From Zygnema cylindricum (lineage: Eukaryota > Streptophyta > Zygnematophyceae > Zygnematales > Zygnemataceae), in assembly GCA_037447655.1 (NCBI GenBank), contig JBBHKE010001152.1, positions 60,293-124,292 on the forward strand: a stretch of 64,000 nucleotides of DNA. The letters run 5' to 3'. Numbering within the stretch: the stretch's first letter is position 1; every line of letters begins with the position of its first letter. The position numbers were made by a program, and so were the translations under genes. Shown one piece after another: positions 46,797-58,147 of this stretch. The notes beneath the pieces were generated by a model. It was not told the DNA's origin. It did no database searches and saw only the letters and a program-made list of their open reading frames with translations.

Positions 46797-48468
46797 TTAG
46801 ATTTTTACTTTCTTTTGCTGCGCTGGAGACAAAGTTTCGACATCATATAGTATCTTCCCTGAAGGTCACCGAATCTTTTTGCGAATCTTTTCGTCCGTAT
46901 CACTGTATATGTCGTGCCGTGTTTAATATTCCGTAAATATGTAAGTCTCCAATTCTTGATCTTGACCGTCCAACATGCACAAATTAAATTTTGTAATTTT
47001 GTTCGATAGCGACTGCGCGTGACATACACGACAAAATGAAAACTCTGGCTAGTGGGAGTACGGCCATATCGTTATTATAACGCTACACCAAAACGACGAA
47101 AACAGTACGGCAATGCAGCCTACTTTTTCCTATCCGACAAAAGGCTGCCGCCCCACGTCTGGCAGAGAAGCTGAGAACCTATAGAAGATGCGGAAGATAA
47201 GGGCTGGCGTTACGCTATGATCTATGCTAATAAAAGGCCAAAAAGTACGAATGTTGAATACAGATCGAATCGAAATATAACGCTTTTGCTTTCCAAAGTA
47301 CGGTAAACATAAGTACGGTACACCTTGAATCGCTTTATAGTGTTAAGAAATTATTAGTGCAAAGAAACAAATAGTGTTATCGACGTTATATTTTGTTTCA
47401 TGACCTCGCGCCAACAAAACGTTAACACTAATTTATATATCTAAGGGAGAAGTTGTAGTAGAGAAAAAATGGGGTTGTTTAATTAAGGGCGTATATTTTT
47501 GTCGTACTATATTGTATTTTGTCGTAAAAACATAATTAATGAAGGAAACTCATTGGAACCTCCCAAGGTTATGGGCGCAGATCTTGACCGTCGGATGTGC
47601 TGCTTAAAAGAATCCGATACGCCATCGGTCGAACTGTTCAGTTTGCGGCAAGTGACGTCAAGGAGGACAATTATCTTTTCATAGATTGAACGAATAGATT
47701 TGTTCCACGTGTAAAAAGGTCAAAAAGCATCCACGATGATCCCGCGATCGGGTGCCTACACGTCGCATAAGCCACGTGCCTTTGCCAGGATGGATGGAGT
47801 CCATCGAAAGTTGCGAGAAAATCTTTGACGGAGGATATTATTTCATTATTTGACGCTCCTTTTGCCATCCACTAACCTTTGTGCAAATCACAAATCTTAC
47901 GGTTCGTCCATCCGTACAGATATTTATTCAATGCTGCTCGTGAAAGTCTTTAACGTTTAATCATTACATTTCACAAAAACCTTTCCATATAAAATATGAT
48001 CGTACACATAGTACATTACAGTACACTCCTCAGCTAGTACACATATTACGTTCACACTTTGATTTCAAAGATTCTTAGTAGATTTTTAGAAATCTTAATA
48101 GTAGCCTACGTGCTTCCAGCCAGAATGACCCACGCAAATAAAAAGTGGTTTACTGACACGTGTCAGTACGCTTACTGAGACCGCCTTATGGAACCCTAGC
48201 CTAACATAAATTACTTTTGATACACGTCCCATAGTAGAGCCCCTCCCACCCTGTGTTCACATATTCGGCGACGTTTGAACACGTGTGGAGAGGTTCGCAT
48301 GATTTCGCGCGTCTTTATTCCTACGGAATCGATTCGGAGAGGGCTTCCACGTGTCAGCGCCACTCACTTTCCGGTCTCGACGCTGTTATCTGACACTTTT
48401 CTGTACGATTGTACCAGAAAACGAGCATTTTTAGTACGGATTGACACATTTTATGCACGACATTATAT
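46797..48468. other. No gene recognised between transposable elements
   Basis: The sequence is rich in gtacg and cacgtg motifs and has no convincing ORF. I see no RNA gene and no clear repeat boundary. Confidence 0.45.
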
Positions 48469-49485
48469 TAGTGTTGTGTATCGGTAAGGATTTGCCGATA
48501 ACCGATATGGGCCTTTTTTCGGGGACCCGATAATCGATATATTGGTACGATATATCGCTATCGGTCTTATTGCCAATAAGTAGCCTAGCCGATAATATCG
48601 GCTACTTATTGGCGATAATGCCGATAACCATAACTATCGGCGATAGCTGTACGAGCCGTACAGATAACTGTAGGCATGTACACTCAACTGTACGTCTTAT
48701 TCCCCCGACGCGCCCTACTCACAACCCCTGAGGTACCTACCAATCAGATCATTTGTACAAGCCGAAAGTACAGTAGCCGGCATAAGATGTGTACGGCTTT
48801 AGTACGGCTCCAGTTAAAACGATGTACCTTTCACATCCGACGCCGTGGCTTTGTCCCTTTATTTTTTGGGATCCACTGAAAACCTGCCACGTGTCAATCC
48901 GTCGGCTTTTTCGGCAAAAGCCGCCAAAAAAGCCATTCCGAGATGCCGGCGCTCACGCTGACCGTCCGCCGTATTTTCTCATTGAATTTCNNNNNNNNNN
49001 CGCTATTGAATTTTTTTATATCATATGTATGTTATCATGAAATATTGTATGACATCTTTGATTACCAAAATAATCATAAAAGATCCAGACTTTTCTTTAT
49101 ATCTTCAGCTCCGTCAGATAGAGATTGAAGAGAGAGGTTGAGAGTTTGAACAGCGTCAGTGACTCTTTAACCTCTCCTTCGATCTCGGTACCGATTCTCC
49201 AATTTCTCAGTGACTGCGACAAGTTTGAGAGTTGGAGAGAGAAGTTAGAGATAGACTGCCTCGACTTCTATATTTCTTTTCAGACCTAGAAAATACTAAT
49301 AAAACCATTAGTTTCTACAGTATGTTATAAAGTACTATTGTATGTATACTATATTTTTTTAAGTTATCGCTGATGTGGAATTTGTTTGTCTCAAACTGGT
49401 ATATTAAGACCTTTGACCGTTCGATAAACGATAACTATCGGTATCGGTGTTATAGTGCTAAATGTTTTACCGATACACAACACTT
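48469..49485. mobile_element. hAT-like element, copy 3, broken by an assembly gap
   Basis: The left terminus (TAGTGTTGTGTATCGGTAA) and first half match copies 1 and 2. After the N run, about 300 bp of unrelated sequence follows before the family's right part resumes near 49317. It ends ACACAACACT with the last base changed. The left flank 'cattatat' is not repeated at the right end, so the two halves may come from different insertions joined at the gap. Confidence 0.65.
48991..49000. other. Assembly gap (10 N)
   Basis: Ten N residues. The real distance across the gap is unknown. Sequence continuity between 48990 and 49001 should not be assumed. Confidence 0.99.
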
Positions 49486-49664
49486 GCTTTTTGTTTTCGG
49501 AAATTTTGGAAAACCGTACAAACTAACTTTCCTCATAGCCTGTTCCCAACCGGAAATTTTTTCACTTCAGCAACAGACGCGCGTTCAAATACTGTACGGA
49601 TTTCCGAGCACCGACTTTTTTGATTTCGGAAATTTTCGGAAAACCGGACAAACTAAGGGCGTGT

Positions 49665-50362
49665 CCCTATGAAACCGAAACTTTGAAACGTTACTTTGGA
49701 TTTAAGCGCACGTTTTACAGTGTACTTTTCAAATTGTGCCTATGGGTACGTCCCTATGTAAAATATACTTTGAAAAAGTACTTTGGACTGTAGTGAAGTG
49801 TTTCGTACTACTTTGAAAAGGGTCCCTATGTGCAAAAATGAAATCGGAACTTTGACATGTGACGGTTGAAGAAGTAGGTACAACTTTGTGACGGTTGACG
49901 ACGACTACGAAATTGGTGACGCCAACAAAAACAACGACAGTTGTAGACGCCTACATTTTTGTAATTTTGTGACATGGAAGGTGTTTAGGGTTTTGTAACA
50001 TTGTGACCTCATACTCACTTGTTTTGTCACAGATTTAAAAACTTTCGGCCATGGATACCCGATTTCGTTTTCTCTACTTTTTTCGCTCTACTTACCATAA
50101 AAATATACATAAAGGTAGTCAAAGTAAGTATTTTTCAAATATCTTTCATTTCATACCAGTTTCGTCGTGCCTCTTTCTAAAAAGTGTGAGATAAATGTGA
50201 TAGTGTGAGAGGGAGAGGAAAGAGGTAATGACAATGCAATATTCTACCGAGGACCCATGAATAAAATTGAAGGTGCGAGACCCCAACAGATTTTTTTCCG
50301 TACATCCTCGTCTTTCCCTTACATACACGTGACGCGAAGGGAGAAAAATAGTGAGTACTATC
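49665..50362. repeat. Repeat segment left of the retrotransposon complex
   Basis: It starts after TAA with GGGCGTGTCCCTATG, resembling the Harbinger-like termini elsewhere in the window. Its part at 49920-50350 is similar, in the same orientation, to 60420-60880 (shared 'tttagggttttgt', 'gatttcgtttt', 'aggacccatga', 'ttttttccgtaca'). The LTR complex is inserted in it. Confidence 0.5.
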
Positions 50363-51407
50363 TGTTTAAAAGAAGTAATTAATATTCACTTCTTAATTTA
50401 GACTATAGATTGAAGAGAGAGAGAGAGAGTCACCATGGCTGCCGCCATAATCAGAAAGATACAGGCAAAAAGGCAGACAGATTGATAGATACACAAAACG
50501 ATACCCTAAATAGGATTTAAACCTAGGTCCATGAGATCCTTTGTAGACATACGCCTTAACCATTACGACATTAACGAAACGATACACGTTTGTGGTTCGG
50601 TGATCAATTAAAGTGTTACGCAAAACGACACTTTCACTTAAACATACCAAAATTGACGAAACGACATCTATAGTCAAAGGGCGCTCGCGGACGCAAATCT
50701 TAACGTGTAAAATACATGATCGGGCGTACGACGTCGCCCTTGCCAAACCCGAATGAATCTTTGGCGGCTTTCGGACATAACGGCGCTCTGTGCCACGTGG
50801 CGCCACATCATTCTACGCCAGAAAAGATGGGAGGAGGAACGATGGCTCCCAAGCAAACAAGTGTCAATCAGAAGGCCATGTAATACAATGGCCCTACAAG
50901 AAGTACAATCGGCCACTGTACCTTCTTCTACTATACACTCTTTTGATTGGTCTAGGGTATAGTAGTAGGTAGGTGTGAGTAGGAGTTAAGGGACTTAGCG
51001 GGAATGAGGCGCCTCTCTCCAGGTGACCTTTTGTATTTATAGGCCAAATTTGGCCAGCCATAACTAACTGCTCAGGGGAGCAAATTCAGTGATTCTTTTT
51101 GCTCCAGACTCAACGGAGTCCAAGCTACACAAGGGTGTAGTCGATCAAAGTTTTTGCTTGCTAGGGTGGCGGCATTTCTAAGGGAAATTCAAAGTGGGGA
51201 ATTTTGTCCAAAATAAATGTTCAAGCTTTGCATTCTGTGGTAAAACTCAGCACACAAAAAGCCTTCTTTCACAGGGTTGAAGCTGTATACGAGTTTTGAC
51301 TTTCAAGGTGATAGTCATTTTGGTTTGTATCAACTTGGAGTTGGCACTATCTAGATAAGCTTCTTTAGGTTTGCGATTTCTGTGGGAAATGGACCCTTTG
51401 AATTTCA
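50363..51407 (+). repeat. Family-1 copia LTR, left copy
   Basis: It begins TGTTTAAAAGAAGT and ends GAATTTCA, in TG…CA form, and is 1045 bp. The same boundaries occur at 59274 and 60316. It contains three consecutive hairpins near its 3' part (51069-51082, 51107-51120 and 51125-51140) and is followed by the primer-binding site. Confidence 0.85.
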
Positions 51408-51420
51408 GGTTATGGGCCCA
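51408..51420 (+). other. Primer-binding site, initiator tRNA-Met anticodon-arm type
   Basis: GGTTATGGGCCCA is the exact complement of the initiator tRNA-Met anticodon arm (TGGGCCCATAACC, anticodon CAT). Half-tRNA priming of this type is known from Drosophila copia and yeast Ty5. The gag ATG lies inside it. The same site is at 53376-53388 and 57187-57199. Confidence 0.8.
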
Positions 51421-52384
51421 CCATCGAGGGTGCCTATGTTTAATGGAACATAATTCACTTATTGGGAATTTACGATGGAGGGATTGCTTTTCGAAAACAT
51501 GTTATAGGGAAATGTTTCAAGACAAGTGAGATCTCCGCAATCAGGCTTCAGTGGAACTCACTATGGAGATTCAACTAGGGCTTCCAAGAAAACCAAATAG
51601 AGTTCAGATGCAACGGAAGGTTAAAGGGAAATTATTGCTATGGAAGAGGGAAAATGGGAGAAGTGTAAAAGAACACTTGTGGTGAGGGGAGCTAAGCTCT
51701 CTCCTACAGTTCCACTTGTAGGGGTTTTAGCTAAACCAAAAACTGAAGAAAATGATACTAAAATTTGGGAGTATAAAAACACTATAACAAAACCTCTCAT
51801 CTTTAGAAACGTGTCTAAGTCCATAGCTATCACTTTTTTAATCCTAACCAAGTCTTCACAAATCTAGAAAACACTAACTCAGATTTATAAGAGTAAGACT
51901 ATACAAAGGCAGCAATTAGTAAAACAGGAAATAAAGACCTATGTTTATAAAGGCGGTAGCATGGTAGAGTTTTGCAATGATATTGTTGCGTTATATGTTG
52001 AGCTTGCTATTGCAAGATATTTAGAATCTGAGGTGAGAAAGATTAACACAATAATTATGAAACTCTCAAGTGAGTACGAAATCATTATTAACGGTATACA
52101 GGAAATCGACTACTCCTCATGGACTTCGAGCATTACCATAGGGATGATTCTTGTGAGGGAAAGCACTTTGGAGCTTCGTAGGAGAAGTGACAGGGTGAAT
52201 GCATTCAGAGCTGGTGGTGACTGGCAGAAGCGTGATGAGAGGAATGATGGTGACTGACGGAAGCGTGATGAGAGGAATGATGATGACTGGCAGAAGCGTG
52301 AAGAGAGGAAGAAAGCTAAAGATTAGCCGTATCAGAACTTCGGTGGAAAGAGAGGAAGAGGAAAATAAATGGGAGCTTTGAAAG
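51412..52384 (+). pseudogene. Family-1 copia gag, degenerate
   Basis: It reads MGPPSRVPMFNGT from the ATG in the primer site and stops after 14 codons. Further gag segments follow in other frames: EEGKWEKCKRTLVVRG, then MVEFCNDIVALYVELAIARYLESEVRKINT. It ends in a 30-bp repeat coding DW.KRDERND. It closely matches the copy at 57191-58147, including several shared stops. It breaks off at the family-2 insertion. Confidence 0.8.
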
Positions 52385-53375
52385 TGTTGAAATCACTAGA
52401 TTTATGGGAGATATTTTCTAGGTCTTAATTAAAATAAAAATGAAAAGCAAAGGCAGTCTGCCTCCACCTTCTCCCTTTAGCCCCCATACTTGTTGCAGTC
52501 ACTGAAGGAGAGAGAGGGCGGTGGAGCCATGGTTGCCTTAGCTCCATAGGCAGGGCTTAAGAGTGACATAAGTCTCTCAACCAAAAGGGTTGAGTCCGGC
52601 AAGACTCCAACCTTCGACCGGTAGGGCGAGGCATAGACGTCAACCCTTACCAGTCTGTCGTAGTAGTCCGTTAGGATACATAGGGCTCGACAGCTATTTA
52701 AGCAATAGATAGACGACAAATCTGATTAACGGAATTACAAATAGGATACATAAAAACCAGTTGGGGAATTAAGTGCGCACGAAACAAATGACCGAGACAT
52801 TTGTTTTTAAATGGCTGGGAATTAAAGCCGGTTTGGATCCAACGGCCCGCACCATCGCCGGGATCCTTGAATGTCTATTTTGGCGGTTTGCAGATGTAAC
52901 ATGACCTATCGACACGTGGCAAGATATTATTGGGAAGCAGGAATCCCGGGGAGCATAAGGGCAAGTCCAAAGGAGACAGACGTCCACTCCATGGCCTTGT
53001 CGTACAGTAGCCGTAGAGAAAGTACATCGGCCATAGTACTCGTCTGTACTAAACAGTCTTCTGACTGGTTCGTACATCAGTAGATAGGGGTTGTGAGAGG
53101 GGTTTAGAACTTAGAGGATTGAGGTGGTAGCCGCCTCTCTCCCAACAAGCTTGTATATATATTGGCATCTTTGCCACTTGATAATTAATCGCCTGGTAAG
53201 GCGTTTTCAGTGATTCTTTTTGCTGTGGACTCAAGGGAGTCCAATCTGCACAAGGGTGCAGTCAAGTAACCTATTTTTCTGCTAGGGTAGCAGTTGCTCT
53301 CGTTGAAAGTGGGTTAGTCAAAAACTACCTAGAGGCTTCCTCATTCTTGGTCTAAATGGAGGACACAAAATTGCA
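52385..53375 (+). repeat. Family-2 copia LTR
   Basis: It begins TGTTGAAATC and ends AAAATTGCA, directly before a primer site, and is 991 bp. Near its 3' part it has the same three-hairpin order as family 1 (53190-53203, 53227-53242 and 53246-53261) with different stem sequences. No second family-2 LTR is present in the window. Confidence 0.8.
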
Positions 53376-53379
53376 GGTT

Positions 53380-54290
53380 ATGGGCCCACCCTCTAGGGTG
53401 CCCATATTCAACGGATCTGGATTCATTTACTGGGAAGCTACGATGATAGGGCATTATGTGAGAAACGATACTGGGGTATTGTTAGTGGATAAGTGAAACG
53501 TCCATCTCAAGGAACTCCACCAGGGTTTGGAGGAGTGAGGTTTTCTGCAGCAGGATCTGCTCCAATGGAGGAGACAGATGATAGGGACACCAGTGTGTCT
53601 GAAAAAGAGAAAGGAAAGGAGACACCTCTCACTCCTATTGCCATGGCATCTGGAGCGGTGGCCATGAACACAGAGGAAAACGACATTCAGATGTGGGAGA
53701 ACACCAATGTGAATGCAAGGCACTTTATTCTAAGGCACCTCACCCAAGCGTTGGCAACTTCTCACCTTCAAATCTTCAAGGCCGAGGAGTTGTGGATGAC
53801 CTTAGTGGAGATTTATAGAGCTGGCACTATTTAGGAGCTTCAGCTGGCTGAGCAAAGGCTGATCAGTTACACTTTTAAAGGGGGAAAGATGTTGGACTAT
53901 TGCATCGATCTCTTTTGTCTATACATGGAGATGGAGAGTGCCGGATGGACATGCACTATGAAGATGAAAGTTAACACTCTCATCATGAAGTTGCCGGAGG
54001 AGTATGCAAATATAGTGTACCGAGTGCAACAAATGGATAATAGTGCTTGGAAGTGGAGCACCGTGGTTCGAATGATACTCGTAAAGGAAAACACTATTGA
54101 GATCCGAAGAGAAGGAAAGTGCGTACAAGCTCTAGCTGCCGGAACTGACCGGTGGAGGAAGGATCCAAAGAAGCCGTACCACAGCCTCAAAGGGGAGAAA
54201 GATCAATCTAGAGATCGAGGACTCCAAAGGGCCTTTATCATTTCTGCAAAAAGCCGGGGCACTTTATAGCTGATTACATCAAGCTATCAG
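53380..54290 (+). pseudogene. Family-2 copia gag, broken
   Basis: It starts at the ATG inside the primer site (MGPPSRVPIFNGSGFIYWE). Stops and frame changes follow. Recognisable blocks are MWENTNVNARHFILRHLTQ, LQIFKAEELWMTLVEIYRAG and MLDYCIDLFCLYMEMESAGW. The zinc knuckle near 54228-54270 is decayed and reads YHFCKKPGHFIADY, with the first and last Cys lost. Confidence 0.82.
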
Positions 54291-54299
54291 AGTTAAGGC

Positions 54300-56584
54300 T
54301 CCAAGAAAATCGTGGAGGTGGTTCTTCCGGAGGAAAGAACAAAGCACTTGTGGTCACACGAGTGAAAGGAGAGAATGAGGAGGACGAGTCCTCCGAGGAG
54401 GAGGATGGGGAGCTTCTTCTTGACGAGAATCTAGAGGAGAAGGAGATCCCTCGAAAACAGAAGTGTGCCCTTGGAGCCATTCGGGAAGCACCAGAGGAGA
54501 GATGGATCATCGACTCAGGTGCATCCATGCATATGTGTCGTGACAGGCACCTATCACTAAGCTAAGAAAGATCCCTACTGTGGAAATAGAGTATAGGGAT
54601 GGGATAGTAGTTACCACAGATCTAGTGGGATCAGTAGATCTGAAAGTCTTAGTGGAGGGTAAGACTTCTATTCTCACCTTCTCAAATGTGCTCTACATTC
54701 CTCAGTTGAGTAAGAATCTTGTGTCAACTTCTATATTAGATGACAAGGATTTTGATACCTTCACTAAAAAGGGAGTCTTTACAGCTAAGTATGGAGAAGA
54801 AGTCTACTTCACAGTTGATAAGGGTAGCCATGGAATGTTTAGGCTTAACCTGAGTAATGAAAAGAAGAGTGCTTACTATGGTGGTGTTCCAAGCTTGATG
54901 ATCTGGCATAAGCGTTTGGGACATGTGCATTTTGATAGATTGAGGGAAATGAAGAAGCTGGGTGTAGTAGAGGGCATTCAGTTTGGGGATAATGAGATGA
55001 TGGATGATTGTAGTGGCTGTGCCCAAGGTAAGGCTCACAGACTTCCCTTTCCCAAAACTGCCACATATAGAGGTGAGAAAGTACTAGATCTGGTCCACAC
55101 AGATATCTGGGGACCAGCTAGGGTGCCTTCAGTTGGGGGGAAAAGGTATATGTTGACAATTACGGATGATTGGTCCAGATATTCCAAAGTCTACTTCCTG
55201 AAAAAAAGTCTGAAACACCAAAATACTTTAAAGAATACAAAGCCTGGAGTGAGAAATTGCACGGAACCCCATTAAGAGAATAAGGAGTGATAATGGGGGA
55301 GAGTACACCTCTAACCAGTTTGAAGATTACTTGAGAGATGAGGGAGTTCAACAACAGAAAAAACTGTACGAAATAATCCAGAACAAAATGGGGTAGCTGA
55401 GAGGTTAAACCAAACTTTGGGAGATAGTGTGTGCAGCATGTTGGCAGATAAGAAAATAGGAAGAAGATTTTGGGCAGAGGCCATGAACTGTGCTAACTAC
55501 ATTAAGAATAGAGTCCTCACCACAGCTGTTAAAGGAATGACCCCTTATGAGAGATGGGTTGGAAAGAAACCGAATGTTTCTCACTTGAAAGTATTCGGTA
55601 GTCAAGTTTACAGTCTTGACACAGATAAGAAAAACTGGAAACTAGATGCTAAAGGGAAACCGAGATATTTTGTGGGATATGATGAGGATGTCAAAGGATA
55701 TAGAGTCTATGACTTAGCTAAACAAGATATCATCCTGGTAAAACATCTAGTTGTAATGGATGAATGGAAGTCTTTTGATCCCTTCAAATACACTAAGAAA
55801 ATCAGAATCAGCTTTGAGTCCGAGAGTGAGGAAGACTTAGATCTTCCCAAAAGGGACACTAGTGAAAACATGATTGCAGATCTAGGGGAGATAAAATATG
55901 GGGGAGATATACCAAAATCTCCTTATATTCCTAAACCCTTTGAGGAGAGAGAGGAGGAGGAGTCAGAACCGGTTCCCATGGATAGGGGAGCTGCTGAGAG
56001 AGTTCGCAGGAATCCAAGGCTTCCCTCTATTCCAGCTTCGGACTTTGAGGGAGGACAGGGGAGCAGCAAAAGGCTTCATGGAAAACAGGCTGCTTGCAAG
56101 GTAACAAAGCTTTCTCATCCAGATGAGCCTCAGTTATACTCGGAGGCAATGGACAGTCCGGAGAAAGAAAGGTGGGTCAGAGCCATAAATGATGAGATGG
56201 CTTCAATCAGGGATGCAAATACTTGGGAGCTAGTGGACTGTCCACCAGATAGAAAACCCATTGGGTGTAAATGGGTATTTAAACTGAAACTGAATCCAGA
56301 TAACACCATTGAGAGATTTAAAGCTTGGCTGGTGGCAAAAGGGTTCACTCAAAAAGAGGGTATAGACTATGAGGAGACCTTTGCTCCCGTAGTTCGATTC
56401 CCATCTCTAAGGATTCTCCTTAGTCTAGCAGCAGCGGAAGACATGGAAATTCACCAGATGGATATCAAAACCGCCTTCCTCAACGGTGAACTAGAGGAAG
56501 AAATCTTCATGCGGCAACCAGAAGGTTTTGTACAGGAAGGAGAGGAAAGCAAAGTCTGCACACTTATAAAGTCCTTATATGGAC
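54300..56584 (+). pseudogene. Family-2 copia pol (protease, integrase, 5' part of reverse transcriptase), broken
   Basis: Copia domain order is visible. The protease has WIIDSGASMHMC (near 54507). The GAG-pre-integrase zinc region has WHKRLGHVHFDRL…CSGCAQGKAHRLPF. The integrase acidic residues are in VHTDIWGP, TITDDWSRY and the NPEQNGVAER block near 55375. The reverse transcriptase has CKWVFKLKLN, VAKGFTQKEGIDYEETFAPV and MDIKTAFLNGELEEEIFM. Frame breaks occur near 54564 and 55275-55417. The reverse transcriptase stops at SLYGL (56584), before the YVDD motif, so it cannot be functional. RNase H is absent. Confidence 0.9.
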
Positions 56585-56773
56585 TATGTTGGATTGGCAC
56601 GTGAAGCCGGTCCAATACGGGGTAGAATATAGAATATCCATACTCGAGCCGCCCGTAAGAAAAGGGTACGGACCCGCCAGTCTCTACATCGAGCTGGTGG
56701 CACAGTGGTAGTGCGTTCGCAGCTGAAGTGAAAGGTCCCAGGTTCGAACCCTGGCCGGCTCAATTTTCCCAAG
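56585..56773 (+). other. Foreign segment between truncated pol and LTR fragment
   Basis: About 190 bp that belong to neither copia family. It starts exactly where the reverse transcriptase breaks off and ends where the truncated family-1 LTR begins. It holds the tRNA-like sequence described separately. It could be a SINE, or filler at a deletion or recombination joint. Confidence 0.6.
56691..56762 (+). tRNA. tRNA-like sequence with full cloverleaf, probably a tRNA-derived element
   Basis: 72 bases fold as a complete cloverleaf. The acceptor is GAGCTGG/CCGGCTC with one G-U pair and A after it. The D stem is GCAC/GTGC, the anticodon stem TTCGC/GTGAA with loop AGCTGAA, the variable loop AGGTC, and the T arm CCAGG-TTCGAAC-CCTGG. 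The A box (TGGCACAGTGG) and B box (GGTTCGAACC) are intact. Position 33 is G instead of U, and the anticodon position reads CTG, which argues against a working tRNA and for a pseudogene or SINE head. The discriminator is A. Confidence 0.65.
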
Positions 56774-57186
56774 TGTGGACTTAGCGTGAATGAGGCGCCT
56801 CTCTCCAGGTGACCTTTTGTATTTAGCTTTGGCCAGCCATAACTAACTGCTCAGGGGAGCAAATTCAGTGATTCTTTTTGCTCCAGACTCAAGGGAGTCC
56901 AAGCTACACAACGGTGTAGTCGATCAAAGTTTTTGCTTGCCAGGGTGGCAGCATTTCTAAGGGAAATTCAAAGTGGGGAATGTTGTCCAAAACAAATGTT
57001 CAAGCTTTGCATTCTGTGGTAAAACTGAGCACACAAAAAGCCTTCTTTCACAGGGTTGAAGCTGTATACGAGTTTTGACTGTCAAGGTGACAGTCATTTA
57101 GGTTTGTATCAACTTAGAGTCGGCACTCTCTAGATAAGCTTCTTTAGGTTTGTGATTTCTATGGGAAATGGACCTATAGAATTTCA
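56774..57186 (+). repeat. Family-1 copia LTR, 5'-truncated middle copy
   Basis: It matches the last 412 or so bases of the other family-1 LTRs, from 'ggacttagcg..aatgaggcgcctctct' to GAATTTCA, and keeps all three hairpins (56848-56861, 56886-56899 and 56904-56919). It is followed by the primer site at 57187-57199. Confidence 0.85.
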
Positions 57187-57190
57187 GGTT

Positions 57191-58147
57191 ATGGGCCCAC
57201 CATCGAGGGTGCCTATGTTTAATGGAACAAAATTCACATATTGGGAATTTACGATGGAGGGATTGATTTTCGAAAAGAACTTATGGGGAATTGTTTCAAG
57301 ACAAGTGAGATCTCCGCCATCAGGCTTCGGTGGAACTCACTATGGAGATTCAACTGGGGCTTCCAAGAAAACCAAATGGAGTTCAGATGCAACGGAAGGT
57401 TAAAGGGAAATTATTGCTATGGAAGAGGGAAAATGGGAGAAGTGTAAAAGAACACTTGTGGTGAGGGGAGCTAAGCTAAATCTTACAGTTCCACTTGTAA
57501 GGGTTATAACTAAACCAAAAACTGAAGAAAATGACACTAAAATTTGGGAGTACAAAAACACTATAGCAAAACCTCTCATCTTTAGAAACGTGTCTAAGTC
57601 CATAGCTATCACTTTTTTAATCCTAACAAAGTCTTCACAAATCTAGAAAACACTAACTCAGATTTATAAGAGTGAGACTATACAAAGGCAGCAGTTAGTA
57701 AAACAGGAAATAGAGGCCTATGTTTATAAAGGCGGTAGCATGGTAGAGTTTTGCAATGATATTGCTGTGTTATATGTTGAGCTTGCTATTGCAGGATATT
57801 TAGAATCTGAGGTGAGAAAGATTAACACACTAAATATGAAACTCCCAAGTGAGTACGAAATCATTATTTACGGTATACAGGAAATCGACTACTCCTCATG
57901 GACTTGGAGCATTACCATGGGGATGATTCTTGTGAGGGAAAGCACTTTGGAGCTTCGTAGGAGAAGTGACAGGGTGAATGCATTGAGAGCTGGTGGTGAC
58001 TGGCGGGAGCGTGATGAGAGGAATGATGGTGACTGGCGAAAGCGTGATGAGAGGAATGATGATGACTGGCGGAAGCGTGAAGAGAGGAAAAAAGCTAAAG
58101 ATAAGCTGTATCAGAACTTTGGTGGAAAGAGAGGAAGAGGAAAATAA
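57191..58147 (+). pseudogene. Family-1 copia gag, second copy, with stops
   Basis: It starts at the ATG inside the primer site and runs MGPPSRVPMFNGTKFTYWEF to a TAA at 57401. It resumes as MEEGKWEKCKRTLVV (57419) to a TAG at 57644, then MVEFCNDIAVLYVELAIAGYLE (57740-58147). Three 30-bp repeats code DWRKRDERND. Stops are shared with the 51.4-kb copy, so either the source was already defective or the two arose by duplication. Confidence 0.85.

Noticed and set aside
51640-51867. Independent small genes repeated at 51640-51867 and 57419-57646
   Set aside because: They are the middle part of the copia gag in two copies, bounded by shared stops.
56584-56772. Minus-strand ORF over the tRNA-like segment (RPGFEPGT…)
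   Set aside because: This is the usual spurious reading of a tRNA T arm in reverse, not a gene.
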